The notes: generated by a model from the letters alone, not told the origin. DNA of 36,748 nucleotides from Parcubacteria group bacterium Gr01-1014_20 (GCA_007376265.1 VMFW01000013.1:1-36748), one strand, 5' to 3'. Counted from the first letter of the stretch, positions 9,140-18,332 are shown. Made by a program: numbers and translations.

Positions 9140-9523
9140 ATGAAAGTTCTGTACGTGGAAGACACCCAGTTGCTTCGGGAGGCAGTTTCAGAGCACCTGA
9201 AGTTAGCCGATCATGAAGTTGTCACGGCTGAAAACGCCAAAACTGGACTCCAGCAATTTTACATGGAGCGGCCAGAGCTTGGACTCGTGATCACTGATGT
9301 TGATCTTGGTTCTGGCATGAGCGGCATTGAGTTCGCCGATCAAATCGTTGCGAACGGTTGGGACATGAACAAAATCATCATCGTCTCCGGCGATCCCGAG
9401 AATATCGCCAAAGCCTCGTCAAAAGGCTACCAAGCTCTTTCAAAAGGGGACACCAAGTTCACTTCTTATCTCTTGAAAGCTGTCGAGGTTATTTCTCGGC
9501 TTTCGCCGTCCGCCGTGAGCTAA
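9140..9523 (+). CDS. Stand-alone response-regulator receiver domain
   Basis: MKVLYVEDTQLLREAVSEHL..LVITDVDLGSGMSGIEF..IIIVSG; AAAAGGAGG SD. Confidence 0.85.
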   Translation: MKVLYVEDTQLLREAVSEHLKLADHEVVTAENAKTGLQQFYMERPELGLVITDVDLGSGMSGIEFADQIVANGWDMNKIIIVSGDPENIAKASSKGYQALSKGDTKFTSYLLKAVEVISRLSPSAVS

Positions 9524-9531
9524 ATCTTATC

Positions 9532-9563
9532 AGGCCGCCTTATCCAATGGGCGGCCTTTTTTC
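9532..9563 (+). terminator. Intrinsic terminator
   Basis: AGGCCGCC..GGCGGCCTTTTTT. Confidence 0.9.
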
Positions 9564-9670
9564 ACCAAAATGGCTACCGAAAAACTTGCTTAATTTCCAG
9601 GTTTTAGCTATCCTCTCGACAGTAAATTGATGCTTCAAAAACCCAGAGATAGAAAAACTAGGAGGTTCCA

Positions 9671-10267
9671 CTGAAACCCAGAATCCTGATTTCGGTCACC
9701 GACAAAACCGGAATTGAGAAATTTGCCAAGCTCGTCACGCAGGGCTGGAAAATTATTTCGACTGGCAAAACCGCTAAAGCCTTAGAAGCCGCCAATATTC
9801 CGTGTGTTCCTATTGAGAGCGAGACCCAATTTCCAGAAATGCTCGATGGTCGACTGAAGACCCTGCACCCAAGGGTTTTCGGCGGCATTCTCGCCAACCG
9901 AACCAAACTCGACCACATGCAAGCCATTGCCGAATACAACATTGCCCCAATCGATTTGGTGGTTGTAAATCTCTACGATTTTCTTGGCAATCCCGGCATC
10001 GAAACCATCGACATCGGCGGCCCCTCCCTTATTCGTGCCGCCGCCAAAAACTGTGCCTCCGTGACCGTCCTCACCGATCCCAAAGACTACGACGAAGTCA
10101 TTGCTCATCTTTTTGCGACCGATGAAGTCCCCGAAGAAAAACGAGTGGCCCTTGCACTCAAGGCCTTCGAATACACCGCCCTCTACGATGCGGCCATCTC
10201 GAAGTGGTTGCGAGATAAAATCCGCTCCGGCGAGTCAATTTTCCCACTGAACGACGCGAGCCACTAA
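9671..10267 (+). CDS. purH: IMP cyclohydrolase domain (PurH N-terminal/MGS-type) without AICAR formyltransferase domain; probable CTG start
   Basis: Reading upstream of the listed ORF: (CTG)KPRILISVTDKTGIEKFAKLV..IISTGKTAKAL..GRLKTLHPRVFGGILANR..IDIGGPSLIRAAAKN; GGAGGT SD 4-5 nt upstream; in-frame TAG at 9659. Confidence 0.85.
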   Translation: MKPRILISVTDKTGIEKFAKLVTQGWKIISTGKTAKALEAANIPCVPIESETQFPEMLDGRLKTLHPRVFGGILANRTKLDHMQAIAEYNIAPIDLVVVNLYDFLGNPGIETIDIGGPSLIRAAAKNCASVTVLTDPKDYDEVIAHLFATDEVPEEKRVALALKAFEYTALYDAAISKWLRDKIRSGESIFPLNDASH

Positions 10268-10290
10268 CCCCAGCGAACAAAGGAGGTTAC

Positions 10291-10668
10291 ATGTTCATCG
10301 ATAGAGGTGATGGCACTGTCTTGTCAGGCCCAGCCGACACTCTCTGCATTTTAAGGTTGCCGGTAGGAAGTTACCACGTGGCATTCTTTGAAGAAAAACC
10401 CATGCCCGGGCCGGTAAAGCCAATCAACGAGTTATCCATCATTCGACTCAAAAGCAAAATGCACGAGACCAATGGTCACGAAACTCTCGAGGGGGCAAAG
10501 GCGAGCCTAGCCGAGCTTCGCAAGAAGTTCATCGTGCCAGACGAAAACGTAGTCGACGACGTGGCTTTCGAGGTTGAAGACCCTGTCCAGGTTTGGGTTG
10601 TTGAGAACTGGATCGGTAAGAGTCTCTCACTCAAAAATGCCCTCGGCCTCCCTACGGTTACAGCTTGA
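10291..10668 (+). CDS. Hypothetical protein, 125 aa
   Basis: AAAGGAGG SD, terminator downstream. Confidence 0.6.
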   Translation: MFIDRGDGTVLSGPADTLCILRLPVGSYHVAFFEEKPMPGPVKPINELSIIRLKSKMHETNGHETLEGAKASLAELRKKFIVPDENVVDDVAFEVEDPVQVWVVENWIGKSLSLKNALGLPTVTA

Positions 10669-10678
10669 AATATCACCA

Positions 10679-10706
10679 AGGCGCGACTAAACATCGCGCC
10701 TTTTTC
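10679..10706 (+). terminator. Intrinsic terminator
   Basis: GGCGCGA..TCGCGCCTTTTT. Confidence 0.85.
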
Positions 10707-10746
10707 CTTTTTTGATAATCCACAGTTTTTCGACTATATTTAACCC

Positions 10747-11346
10747 ATGGAAAAAGAGAAAAAAATCGCTGGATTTTTATTCGAAGTCGGGACGATGCGA
10801 AAGCTCATCCGCATGCACCGCCAAGTGCTTTTAACCGACGACCTCTCCGACAGCATTGCCTCGCACTCTTATCGTGTGGCCATCATTGGGTGGTTTTTAG
10901 CTAAAGAAGAAAAAGCTGATCCATACAAAACCGTTATGATGTGTTTGCTTCACGATATGGGCGAGGCGAGAACCGGCGACCACAACTGGATCCACAAAAA
11001 ATACGTCAAAGTTTTCGACGAAGAAATTGTCAAAGACCAGTTCGGCACGCTTCCATACCCAGACTTCAAAGAAATCGCCGACGAGTATGAAGAAAGAAAA
11101 ACCAAAGAAGCCGTCTTAGCTAAAGACGCCGACCTTCTAGACCAACTCCTATTATTAAGAGAATACGATTGGCAGGGGAACAAGGAGGCTGCCATTTGGC
11201 TTCACGGTAAAAGTGGCAACAAAACTAACGCCCAACTCGCCAGACTCCAATCCGAAGCCGCAAAAAAAATCGGTGAAGCCATCTATAACGAAGATCCCTC
11301 CTCATGGTGGGACAATCTCTGGACTTCCAACAACCGAAAAGATTAG
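10747..11346 (+). CDS. HD-domain hydrolase (YfbR/HDDC2-like nucleotidase)
   Basis: SIASHSYRVAIIGWFLA..VMMCLLHDMGEARTGDHN. Confidence 0.85.
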   Translation: MEKEKKIAGFLFEVGTMRKLIRMHRQVLLTDDLSDSIASHSYRVAIIGWFLAKEEKADPYKTVMMCLLHDMGEARTGDHNWIHKKYVKVFDEEIVKDQFGTLPYPDFKEIADEYEERKTKEAVLAKDADLLDQLLLLREYDWQGNKEAAIWLHGKSGNKTNAQLARLQSEAAKKIGEAIYNEDPSSWWDNLWTSNNRKD

Positions 11347-11433
11347 GGGGAGCGAGCAAATTAAAACCTTGACTCCTACCTCCTAAAAGTTTAAACTGTG
11401 GCCAGCTTTTAACTTATCACCCCGGAGGGAAAC

Positions 11434-11937
11434 GTGCGCTTGCGCGACGATGAAGTGGCCAAGGCTTACAAACCACCGGCCATCACTGATCGACAGATGG
11501 CAGCCTTGGAAGCAATTATCATCAAATCGAAAGATGCGAATGACTTCGCGAAAAGAGCCATCATCTGGACTCTTCGCCAAACTGAAAATCTGACCAAATC
11601 CGTGGCCCTGTCACTTTGGTACAAAGACTTCGGCATGGACCAAGTAGATGCCGTTCAAGACGGATCTCACGATATGAACAGCTGTAACGGCTCGACCCAC
11701 CTCTATTATTTTTTCGAAGCTCTGGCAACCGAGGTTGGTCTCTCCGAACACTGCGGATGCTCAGTTCCTATGCGAGAGGGCGGCAATGTCCATATCAATG
11801 AAGCCGCCGGGATCACCATCTGGTTTTCTCACATCTTCTACGATCCGAGAGCCATCCTACTTGTGAAGCCCTCCAAGGAAGACCTCGAAAGCATCGCCTT
11901 ATCAGTCAACAATTATAGGAAAGAACAATCAACCTAA
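11434..11937 (+). CDS. Hypothetical protein (GTG start), 167 aa
   Basis: CCGGAGGG SD, downstream terminator. Confidence 0.6.
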   Translation: MRLRDDEVAKAYKPPAITDRQMAALEAIIIKSKDANDFAKRAIIWTLRQTENLTKSVALSLWYKDFGMDQVDAVQDGSHDMNSCNGSTHLYYFFEALATEVGLSEHCGCSVPMREGGNVHINEAAGITIWFSHIFYDPRAILLVKPSKEDLESIALSVNNYRKEQST

Positions 11938-11950
11938 AAACATAATCAAG

Positions 11951-11976
11951 AGCCCCATTCATCCGGGGCTTTTTCT
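11951..11976 (+). terminator. Intrinsic terminator
   Basis: AGCCCC..GGGGCTTTTT. Confidence 0.8.
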
Positions 11977-12061
11977 TATTTGAATCATTTCGTTCTATAA
12001 GCTAACATCCCCCTAGGTCTTTTAATCTAAAAATCGTTGCATTCAAGAGAGGAGGTAAGAA

Positions 12062-13036
12062 GTGAAACTTCGCGGTGTCGAATTTGGCAGGGTCTGGGGT
12101 GCTTCGGGCGTTCAAGGATTTTTTGGTGAAGGTTATTGGTTTCATAAACTCCTACAACCATTCGGACTAAATTGGGCTCACGCCACCTTTGTGGCTAAGA
12201 CCACTACTCTCGGTCCCCGAGTCGGTAACATGCCGCTCAAATCTGATTTCACGCCCCAAGAAAAATTGCCAAAGTGTATTGTCGTTAAGCCCCTTAAGGG
12301 TGTCGCGCTGAACTCGGTTGGCTTGAGCGGTCCCGGCGTAGAAGCCCTGCTCGAGCGTGGCCTCTGGCAAATCCGAAAAAAACCTTTCCTCATTTCTTTC
12401 ATGTCTGTAGCCGACACTCCCGAAAAAAGAGTACACGAGCTTCACGACTTCGTGACTATCCTAAAGGAACATCTGCCAAAATTTCAAGCGCCAGTCGGAC
12501 TTCAAATCAACTACTCCTGTCCGAACACCCACATCCACATAGGAAACTTAATCGATGAAGTAGCCGAAGGACTTGGTGTTGCAAGCGAGCTAGGCATTCC
12601 TCTTGTCCCTAAATTCAGTGTCACCTTGCCCGCCGAAGTTGGGGCAAAGATCGCTTCCAATCCCGCCTGTGACGCTATCTGCATTTCCAACACCATTCCC
12701 TGGGGTGCGTTCCCGGAACAGATCGACTGGAAAGGACTTTTCGGTAGTCGCACGTCGCCCCTGGCTCATCTGGGTGGCGGCGGTCTCTCGGGCGCTAATC
12801 TTCTTCATTTCTTGATGAGCTGGATCAGATCCTCACGTCGTGCTGGACTTCGGAAACCTTTAAATGCCGGTGGTGGCATCTTAGGCAAAGAAGACGCCTC
12901 GCTAGTTCTCGGCATCGGCGCCGAATCCATTTTCCTCGGTTCCATCGCTTTCCTGCGCCCCTGGCGAGTGGGAGGAGTTATTGATTTCGCGCACAGTTGG
13001 CACATGGGTGCCTATCATTCTCAAGCGACTGCCTGA
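12062..13036 (+). CDS. pyrD: Dihydroorotate dehydrogenase family protein (class 1-like active-site Cys), GTG start
   Basis: INYSCPNTH, ICISNTIPWGAF, GGGGLSGANLLHF, LNAGGGILGKEDASLVLGIGAESIFLGS; GAGGAGG SD. Confidence 0.85.
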   Translation: MKLRGVEFGRVWGASGVQGFFGEGYWFHKLLQPFGLNWAHATFVAKTTTLGPRVGNMPLKSDFTPQEKLPKCIVVKPLKGVALNSVGLSGPGVEALLERGLWQIRKKPFLISFMSVADTPEKRVHELHDFVTILKEHLPKFQAPVGLQINYSCPNTHIHIGNLIDEVAEGLGVASELGIPLVPKFSVTLPAEVGAKIASNPACDAICISNTIPWGAFPEQIDWKGLFGSRTSPLAHLGGGGLSGANLLHFLMSWIRSSRRAGLRKPLNAGGGILGKEDASLVLGIGAESIFLGSIAFLRPWRVGGVIDFAHSWHMGAYHSQATA

Positions 13037-13060
13037 TTTTCGGGTAGTCGCTTTCTATTT
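13025..13060 (+). terminator. Probable intrinsic terminator overlapping stop codon
   Basis: GCGACTGCC..GGGTAGTCGC followed by T-rich tract. Confidence 0.65.
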
Positions 13061-13177
13061 TTGAAAAGCGGGTGAACCCAGGCCCCGTCTCAAAAAATTA
13101 GGCAGACAGGGGTCCAAAATGCTATATTTAGTGCTAGCAACTCGATTTTTACCTTAAACCAGAGAAGAGGAGGCCAA

Positions 13178-14077
13178 ATGTCTAAAGTTGTTCCTAAAGA
13201 CAAAACGGCCAGGGGATTCTCCGGGCCACTTTTTGCCATCACTATCGTTTTAAGTCTCGGCGCACTATTTTCCGCTTTCTACCTCGTTGCTCCTAGGTCT
13301 GTTTGGGCGGCACAGGTTTCGGCGAGCTGGCTTAAGTTCGTCTTCGCCTTTGTGGTAATCAGTGCGGTCAATTGTTTCGCGGAGTACCTTTTCCATCGAT
13401 TAGTGCTTCACAAAGAAGCCTTCCCGTTTCTCGGAGGGTTTTATCAAGCGCATCATTGCACGCACCATCCGCTCACCAGGATTTCAAAGGAAAAAGTGAA
13501 GGATGGTAGCGGGCGAGAGATCCTGGTGCTTGTGAACGACTATCCCATCACCCGACCTGAACAAAAAGAATCTTCGATTTTCCCGTGGTACTCTCTTATT
13601 TCATTTGGAGTTCCGATGTCACTGCTCTTTGTTTTGCTTTGGTGGAGTTTGCCGTCTTTCCCATGGTTCTTTGCGGGGTTAGGAGCGCTGGCATTTTCTC
13701 TGACGCTTTATGAAGTAGCACACTTTATCGAGCACTTGCCGCTCACCTGGTGGTTGCCACTCATCGACCATCCACGTTGGGGCTGGTTCTGGACCAAGGC
13801 CTACGGATTTCACCTGTATCATCACGCGGTGATCGAATGCAACGAAGGAATTTCTGGGTTTTTCCTCTTTCCTCTTGCCGACATCGTTTTCGGAACTTTC
13901 AAAACTCCGGACACTTTGTTTGTAACGGGCGAAGGGTGGGACCCTTCAAAATTCAAGAAACCAACTCCGGTTTGGCTAATTAGGTGGCTTGATGCTTGGA
14001 CCGATAAGTTGCAAAAAAGCCGGCGCGCTAAGTTGTTTGCCAAAGCCAAGCTCGCCAAGGCCTCCGTCGTAAACTAA
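13178..14077 (+). CDS. Fatty acid hydroxylase / sterol desaturase superfamily membrane protein
   Basis: His clusters HRLVLHK, HHCTHH, HFIEH, HLYHH between TM segments. Confidence 0.75.
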   Translation: MSKVVPKDKTARGFSGPLFAITIVLSLGALFSAFYLVAPRSVWAAQVSASWLKFVFAFVVISAVNCFAEYLFHRLVLHKEAFPFLGGFYQAHHCTHHPLTRISKEKVKDGSGREILVLVNDYPITRPEQKESSIFPWYSLISFGVPMSLLFVLLWWSLPSFPWFFAGLGALAFSLTLYEVAHFIEHLPLTWWLPLIDHPRWGWFWTKAYGFHLYHHAVIECNEGISGFFLFPLADIVFGTFKTPDTLFVTGEGWDPSKFKKPTPVWLIRWLDAWTDKLQKSRRAKLFAKAKLAKASVVN

Positions 14078-14078
14078 A

Positions 14079-14111
14079 ACCGTTCCGGTAATCATCGGAA
14101 CGGTTTTTTCT
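14079..14111 (+). terminator. Intrinsic terminator
   Basis: AACCGTTCCG..CGGAACGGTTTTTT. Confidence 0.9.
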
Positions 14112-14233
14112 TTTTGAAAAACCCTCTCGCAATCTAATTTATCGCTTGCCCCACCCTTCAATTCCTGTTAACTTATGGCTAGCAAAAGCGAATTCTAAGT
14201 AGCTTTAAAACTTATCAAGAAAGGAAGGTCGGA

Positions 14234-15358
14234 GTGGCAAGCACAGAAATCCTAAGTTCAAGCGAGTATGCCGAAGCGGGCGTAGATTACACCAAGATTG
14301 AACCCTTCAAACGGGCCATGGTCGAGGTGGGTAAGAAAACCTTAACTTTCCCAGAACACCGTTTGGTTTTTGTCGATCCTCACGATCACGGCTCGACTTA
14401 CGAATACCGTGGTCACTATCCGCACGCTTGGGCCAAAACCCAGGAAGGGCTCGGAAATAAGAACTGGATCGCCGAATGGATGTATCAATTTGCCGGCACG
14501 GGTTGCACTTATTACGAGGGCATCGGTATCGATACAGCCCTCATGGCCGTGAATGACCTGATTGCCTGCGGGGCTATGCCGGTAATCTACACGGACGAAG
14601 TAGCCGCTGGTGACTCCGATTGGTTCAAGGATGAAAAGCGCGCCAAAGTTCTCGCCGAAAGTTTTTACCAAGTCTGCAAAATGACCGGTATGGCCCTTCC
14701 AGCTGGTGAGTCGCCGGCCCTTCGTTATCTCGTCAAAGCCGAGCCGCCGGTCAAAAGCGCGCCCTCGCTCTCCGGTTGTGTTACCGGCATCATCGCTCCT
14801 AAAAAGCGGCGTATCACCGGATCAATAAAAGCCGGCGATCACATCCTTGGCGTCACCTCCTCGGGTATTCATGCAAACGGCATCTCACTCATCATCAAAC
14901 GCGCCCTGACTCTTCCCGATCAATTCCTCACCAAGCTGAATGGCCACACCCTCGGCGAAGAAGCCCTTATCCCGACCCGATCCTACGTTTCATTGGTTAA
15001 GGCGCTTTTGGATGAAGAGATCGACATCCACGCCTTTCTCCCTGGCACCGGCAGCGGTTTAAGCAAAATCGCTTTTGATAAACGGCCGTTTACCTATCGC
15101 ATCCACTCCTGGGTCAATGTTCCGCCACTTTTTAAATTCATGCGCGAACTGGGTGTCTCGCTCGAAGATTGTCTCACCACTTTCAATTGGGGCATCGGCT
15201 ACTACGTTTTTGCTTCACCGAACGTGGTGCCCGAAGTTCTGTTTATCGGTGAGCGCGCCGGCTACGAAGTTCACGACCTCGGTGTCGTCTTTGAAGGGGA
15301 GCGGAAAGTGGTTTTCGGTCCCGAAAAGATCACCCTGCCTCCTCCTGGCGAAAACTAG
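14234..15358 (+). CDS. purM: AIR synthetase (PurM)-like protein, divergent, GTG start
   Basis: EYAEAGVDY, YEGIGIDTALMAVNDLIACGAMPVIYTDEVAAG, GVTSSGIHANGISLI, LPGTGSGLSKI. Confidence 0.8.
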   Translation: MASTEILSSSEYAEAGVDYTKIEPFKRAMVEVGKKTLTFPEHRLVFVDPHDHGSTYEYRGHYPHAWAKTQEGLGNKNWIAEWMYQFAGTGCTYYEGIGIDTALMAVNDLIACGAMPVIYTDEVAAGDSDWFKDEKRAKVLAESFYQVCKMTGMALPAGESPALRYLVKAEPPVKSAPSLSGCVTGIIAPKKRRITGSIKAGDHILGVTSSGIHANGISLIIKRALTLPDQFLTKLNGHTLGEEALIPTRSYVSLVKALLDEEIDIHAFLPGTGSGLSKIAFDKRPFTYRIHSWVNVPPLFKFMRELGVSLEDCLTTFNWGIGYYVFASPNVVPEVLFIGERAGYEVHDLGVVFEGERKVVFGPEKITLPPPGEN

Positions 15359-15367
15359 TTATTCTTA

Positions 15368-15401
15368 AGCCCAAGCACTCCCGCGCTTGGGCTTTTTTTT
15401 A
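15368..15401 (+). terminator. Intrinsic terminator
   Basis: AGCCCAAGC..GCTTGGGCTTTTTTTT. Confidence 0.9.
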
Positions 15402-15427
15402 TCTCGCTGAAGCACTATACTCAGTCT

Positions 15428-16009
15428 ATGAAAAATGGAATCGTAATTTTAATTCTAGCGGTCATACTAGTCGTCACAATTGGCGTTTTTGTTTTTAATT
15501 TCGATGGCGACGAAGATGCCCAGCCGAGTCAAAATGAATCTGATGTTAAAAGCCTGTCTTATTCTGTCAACGGCGAAATCTTCACCCTCAAAGACGGCAA
15601 AGCCGAAAATGAACTTGTTCCTGGTTCCGCCACCAAAAACAAGCTCTCTATCTTCGGCGAGCCAGTCTACGGTGATCTCGATGCCGACGGCGACGAGGAC
15701 GCCGCCATCCTTCTTGCCAACGACCCTGGTGGCAGCGGCATCTTCTATTACGCCGCGTTAGCTATTAAGAACGGCACAACTTATCAGGTCACGCCCGCCA
15801 TGTTCCTTGGCGATAGAATCGCACCCCAAACCGTAGAGATCCACGACGGCCACGCTGTGTTCAATTTCGCGGAAAGAAAAGCCGGCGAGTCTCTGTCCAC
15901 TCCTCCCTCGATCGGCAAAAGCGTCTGGGTTCACTACGACCAAAAAACTGGCGAGATAGGGGAGTGGGTCAAAGACCTTGAGGGCGAATCAGCCATCCCT
16001 CGACCCTAG
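15428..16009 (+). CDS. Secreted/membrane-anchored hypothetical protein, 193 aa
   Basis: N-terminal TM anchor; Asp-rich YGDLDADGDEDAAILL segment. Confidence 0.6.
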   Translation: MKNGIVILILAVILVVTIGVFVFNFDGDEDAQPSQNESDVKSLSYSVNGEIFTLKDGKAENELVPGSATKNKLSIFGEPVYGDLDADGDEDAAILLANDPGGSGIFYYAALAIKNGTTYQVTPAMFLGDRIAPQTVEIHDGHAVFNFAERKAGESLSTPPSIGKSVWVHYDQKTGEIGEWVKDLEGESAIPRP

Positions 16010-16022
16010 CCCCCTAAACCTA

Positions 16023-16051
16023 TTGACAAATACTGGTTTATCGTGTATAAT
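16023..16051 (+). promoter_or_regulatory. Perfect-consensus sigma70 promoter
   Basis: TTGACA-N17-TATAAT. Confidence 0.9.
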
Positions 16052-16114
16052 ACCAGCTAGTATCCCTGGGAATTTTCCTGGGGCAAATCGAAATCACCAC
16101 AAGGAGGAGGGAAT

Positions 16115-16735
16115 ATGTTTCTCATCGTCTTGATCATGGCGTTGAATTTCGCAATCAGCTGGTTCAATGCTTGGGCTGTCGGCAAGGCTTGGGTTGAAAC
16201 CAAAGCCGTCGGTGGCTGGCCCCGCTTCATGGCTTGGATGGGTGGAATAATGAGTGCCTGCGGTTTCACGTGGGTCTACCTCTTCATTCTTGCCCTTCTC
16301 GCGCAAGCGTTCGGCCGCCTTGGTCCGGAAGAAATAAACGGGATGCTCTCGTTGGGTTATCTCGTCATCATTCTACCGATCATTGGTTCTGGCCTCGCGA
16401 TCACGATCGATTCCTGGGCCCACTTCTGGCGCAGGAAAAGCTTTGGCAGTGGCGCAGTTGCCGGCTACAATACGTTTGCCCAGACCTACAACACCTACCA
16501 GGCCATCAAAACTGTCCCCAAGGCATTTGAGGCCGTCGGTGGACTGTTCAAGGGTAAGGGTAGTCGCGATGGTAAAGGCGCTGCTGCGGTTTTTATCTTG
16601 ATTCTGGTTGTTCTTGCCATCTGCGGCGGAACACTCACAACGATCGCGATCGTGCGCGCCACAGCCCGCAACCACGCCGGCAGTATCGCCAGCCGGTTTG
16701 GCAACGTCACCCGTCGCCCAGCCTACCAATCCTAA
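16115..16735 (+). CDS. Multi-pass membrane protein, 206 aa
   Basis: ACAAGGAGGAGGG SD; hydrophobic segments. Confidence 0.65.
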   Translation: MFLIVLIMALNFAISWFNAWAVGKAWVETKAVGGWPRFMAWMGGIMSACGFTWVYLFILALLAQAFGRLGPEEINGMLSLGYLVIILPIIGSGLAITIDSWAHFWRRKSFGSGAVAGYNTFAQTYNTYQAIKTVPKAFEAVGGLFKGKGSRDGKGAAAVFILILVVLAICGGTLTTIAIVRATARNHAGSIASRFGNVTRRPAYQS

Positions 16736-16749
16736 GATGGGAGATAGTC

Positions 16750-16935
16750 ATGCCGTTGCATCACACCGACGACCCCCGCGAACGAGCAGCTGATATCGTC
16801 ATCGGGGAAGAACTTCGATCATATCATCAAACCGGCGATCCTAGTTCGAAAAGCTCTTTCTCCTACGGGGATACGCTTGCAATACTTGCGGGTGGGGTTC
16901 CATCCTCATGGGACCCCACCGAAGATTTCGAGTAA
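16750..16935 (+). CDS. Small hypothetical protein, 61 aa
   Basis: Short ORF just upstream of a terminator. Confidence 0.45.
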   Translation: MPLHHTDDPRERAADIVIGEELRSYHQTGDPSSKSSFSYGDTLAILAGGVPSSWDPTEDFE

Positions 16936-16960
16936 GAAGACCTATGGCCAGTGGCCATCT

Positions 16961-16993
16961 ATGGCGCGATTCACAAGATCGCGCCATTTTTTT
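16961..16993 (+). terminator. Intrinsic terminator
   Basis: ATGGCGCGAT..ATCGCGCCAT then T7. Confidence 0.9.
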
Positions 16994-17028
16994 GATAAAG
17001 CGCTCATTTAGCTATATATTTAACCCAT

Positions 17029-17560
17029 ATGTCCAAGCGAGTTTTCATCATTCACGGTTGGGGTGGGTATCCCGAAGAAGGTTGTTTTCCTTGGCTAAGA
17101 CTTAATCTCGAAAACCGAGGGTTTGCAGTTCAGATTCCCGCCATGCCCGACACCGACTGGCCGCAGATTGATCCCTGGGTGAGTCATCTGGCTAAAGTCG
17201 TTCATTCTCCGATATCTGCAATCTTTGAGAGAGGGTGAAAACATCGGGGGAGCGATATTTTTAGCCGGCTGGGTTAATTTGACCGATGCTGCGCTCGATG
17301 AAGAGCCGAACAATCGAGAAATTGCGAAGCCGTGGCTGGAGCAATCGATCAACTGGGAAAAAGTAAAATCCCACTGCAACCAATTCACCGGTATCTTTTC
17401 TGATGACGATCCCCATGTACTGCTCTCAGACTCCAAAATTTTCGAAGCCAAACTCGGCGCCAAAACTATCATCGAACACGGCAAAGGTCACTTTAGCGGC
17501 TCTGATGGCATTACGGAACTCCCCAGCCTTTTGAATGCGGTTTTAGAGATCAGTAACTAA
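17029..17560 (+). pseudogene. RBBP9/YdeN-type serine hydrolase with internal out-of-frame deletion
   Basis: Frame A MSKRVFIIHGWGG..PAMPDTDWPQIDPWVSHLAKVV, then frame B ILRYLQSLREGENIGGAIFLAGW..IIEHGKGHF; the expected GHSxG segment is missing between them. Confidence 0.8.
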
Positions 17561-17564
17561 TTGA

Positions 17565-18332
17565 ATGGATAAGGTTTTTATAAAAAACCGTAATGGCGTA
17601 AAGCTTGCTATCGTTGTCGAACAAACCCCGAACCAAAAAGGCCTTGCTTTTGTAATGTATGGCCAAGGGGGATTTAAGGAAGATTTGAACGTTCGCACTT
17701 TTACCGAAGCCTTTCTAGGAAAAGAATATACCGTTATCACTTTCGATACCACCAACACAATCGGAGAAAGCGGAGGCAAGATGGAAGATGCCACTATCAC
17801 GAGCTATTATCAGGATCTCGAAGACGTTATCGAGTGGTCAAAATCCCAAGAGTGGTATCAGGAACCGTTTGTTTTAGCTGGCCACAGTTTGGGCGGTATA
17901 TGCATCGCTTTGTTTGCCCAAAAATATCCAGAAAAGGTAAGAGCGCTGGCACCAATTTCGACGGTGGTTTCAGGCAAACTAACTTGGGAGACTATGCCCA
18001 AAGAAGAATTAGAGGAATTTCGTCGAAAAGGTTATATCGTTACGCCCAGCATATCTAAGCCCGGCGTTATGAAGAAGCTCAGCTGGGCGAGCATGGAGGA
18101 CAGATTGAAGTACGACTTAATCCCGGAAGCTGGTAAGCTTATTATGCCGGTACTGATGATAGTAGGAGAAAAAGACACCTCAACACCCCTAAGGCACGAA
18201 GAACTACTCTACGGCAAACTTCCAGGTAAAAAAGAAATTCATGTTATAAAAGGCGCTCCGCACACCTTCCGCGACCCAGAGCACCTAAAAGAGATCAAAC
18301 AAGTTTTCTTAAATTGGATTGATAAAATATAA
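17565..18332 (+). CDS. Alpha/beta hydrolase, 255 aa
   Basis: LAGHSLGG nucleophile elbow; C-terminal KGAPHTFRDPEH. Confidence 0.85.
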   Translation: MDKVFIKNRNGVKLAIVVEQTPNQKGLAFVMYGQGGFKEDLNVRTFTEAFLGKEYTVITFDTTNTIGESGGKMEDATITSYYQDLEDVIEWSKSQEWYQEPFVLAGHSLGGICIALFAQKYPEKVRALAPISTVVSGKLTWETMPKEELEEFRRKGYIVTPSISKPGVMKKLSWASMEDRLKYDLIPEAGKLIMPVLMIVGEKDTSTPLRHEELLYGKLPGKKEIHVIKGAPHTFRDPEHLKEIKQVFLNWIDKI

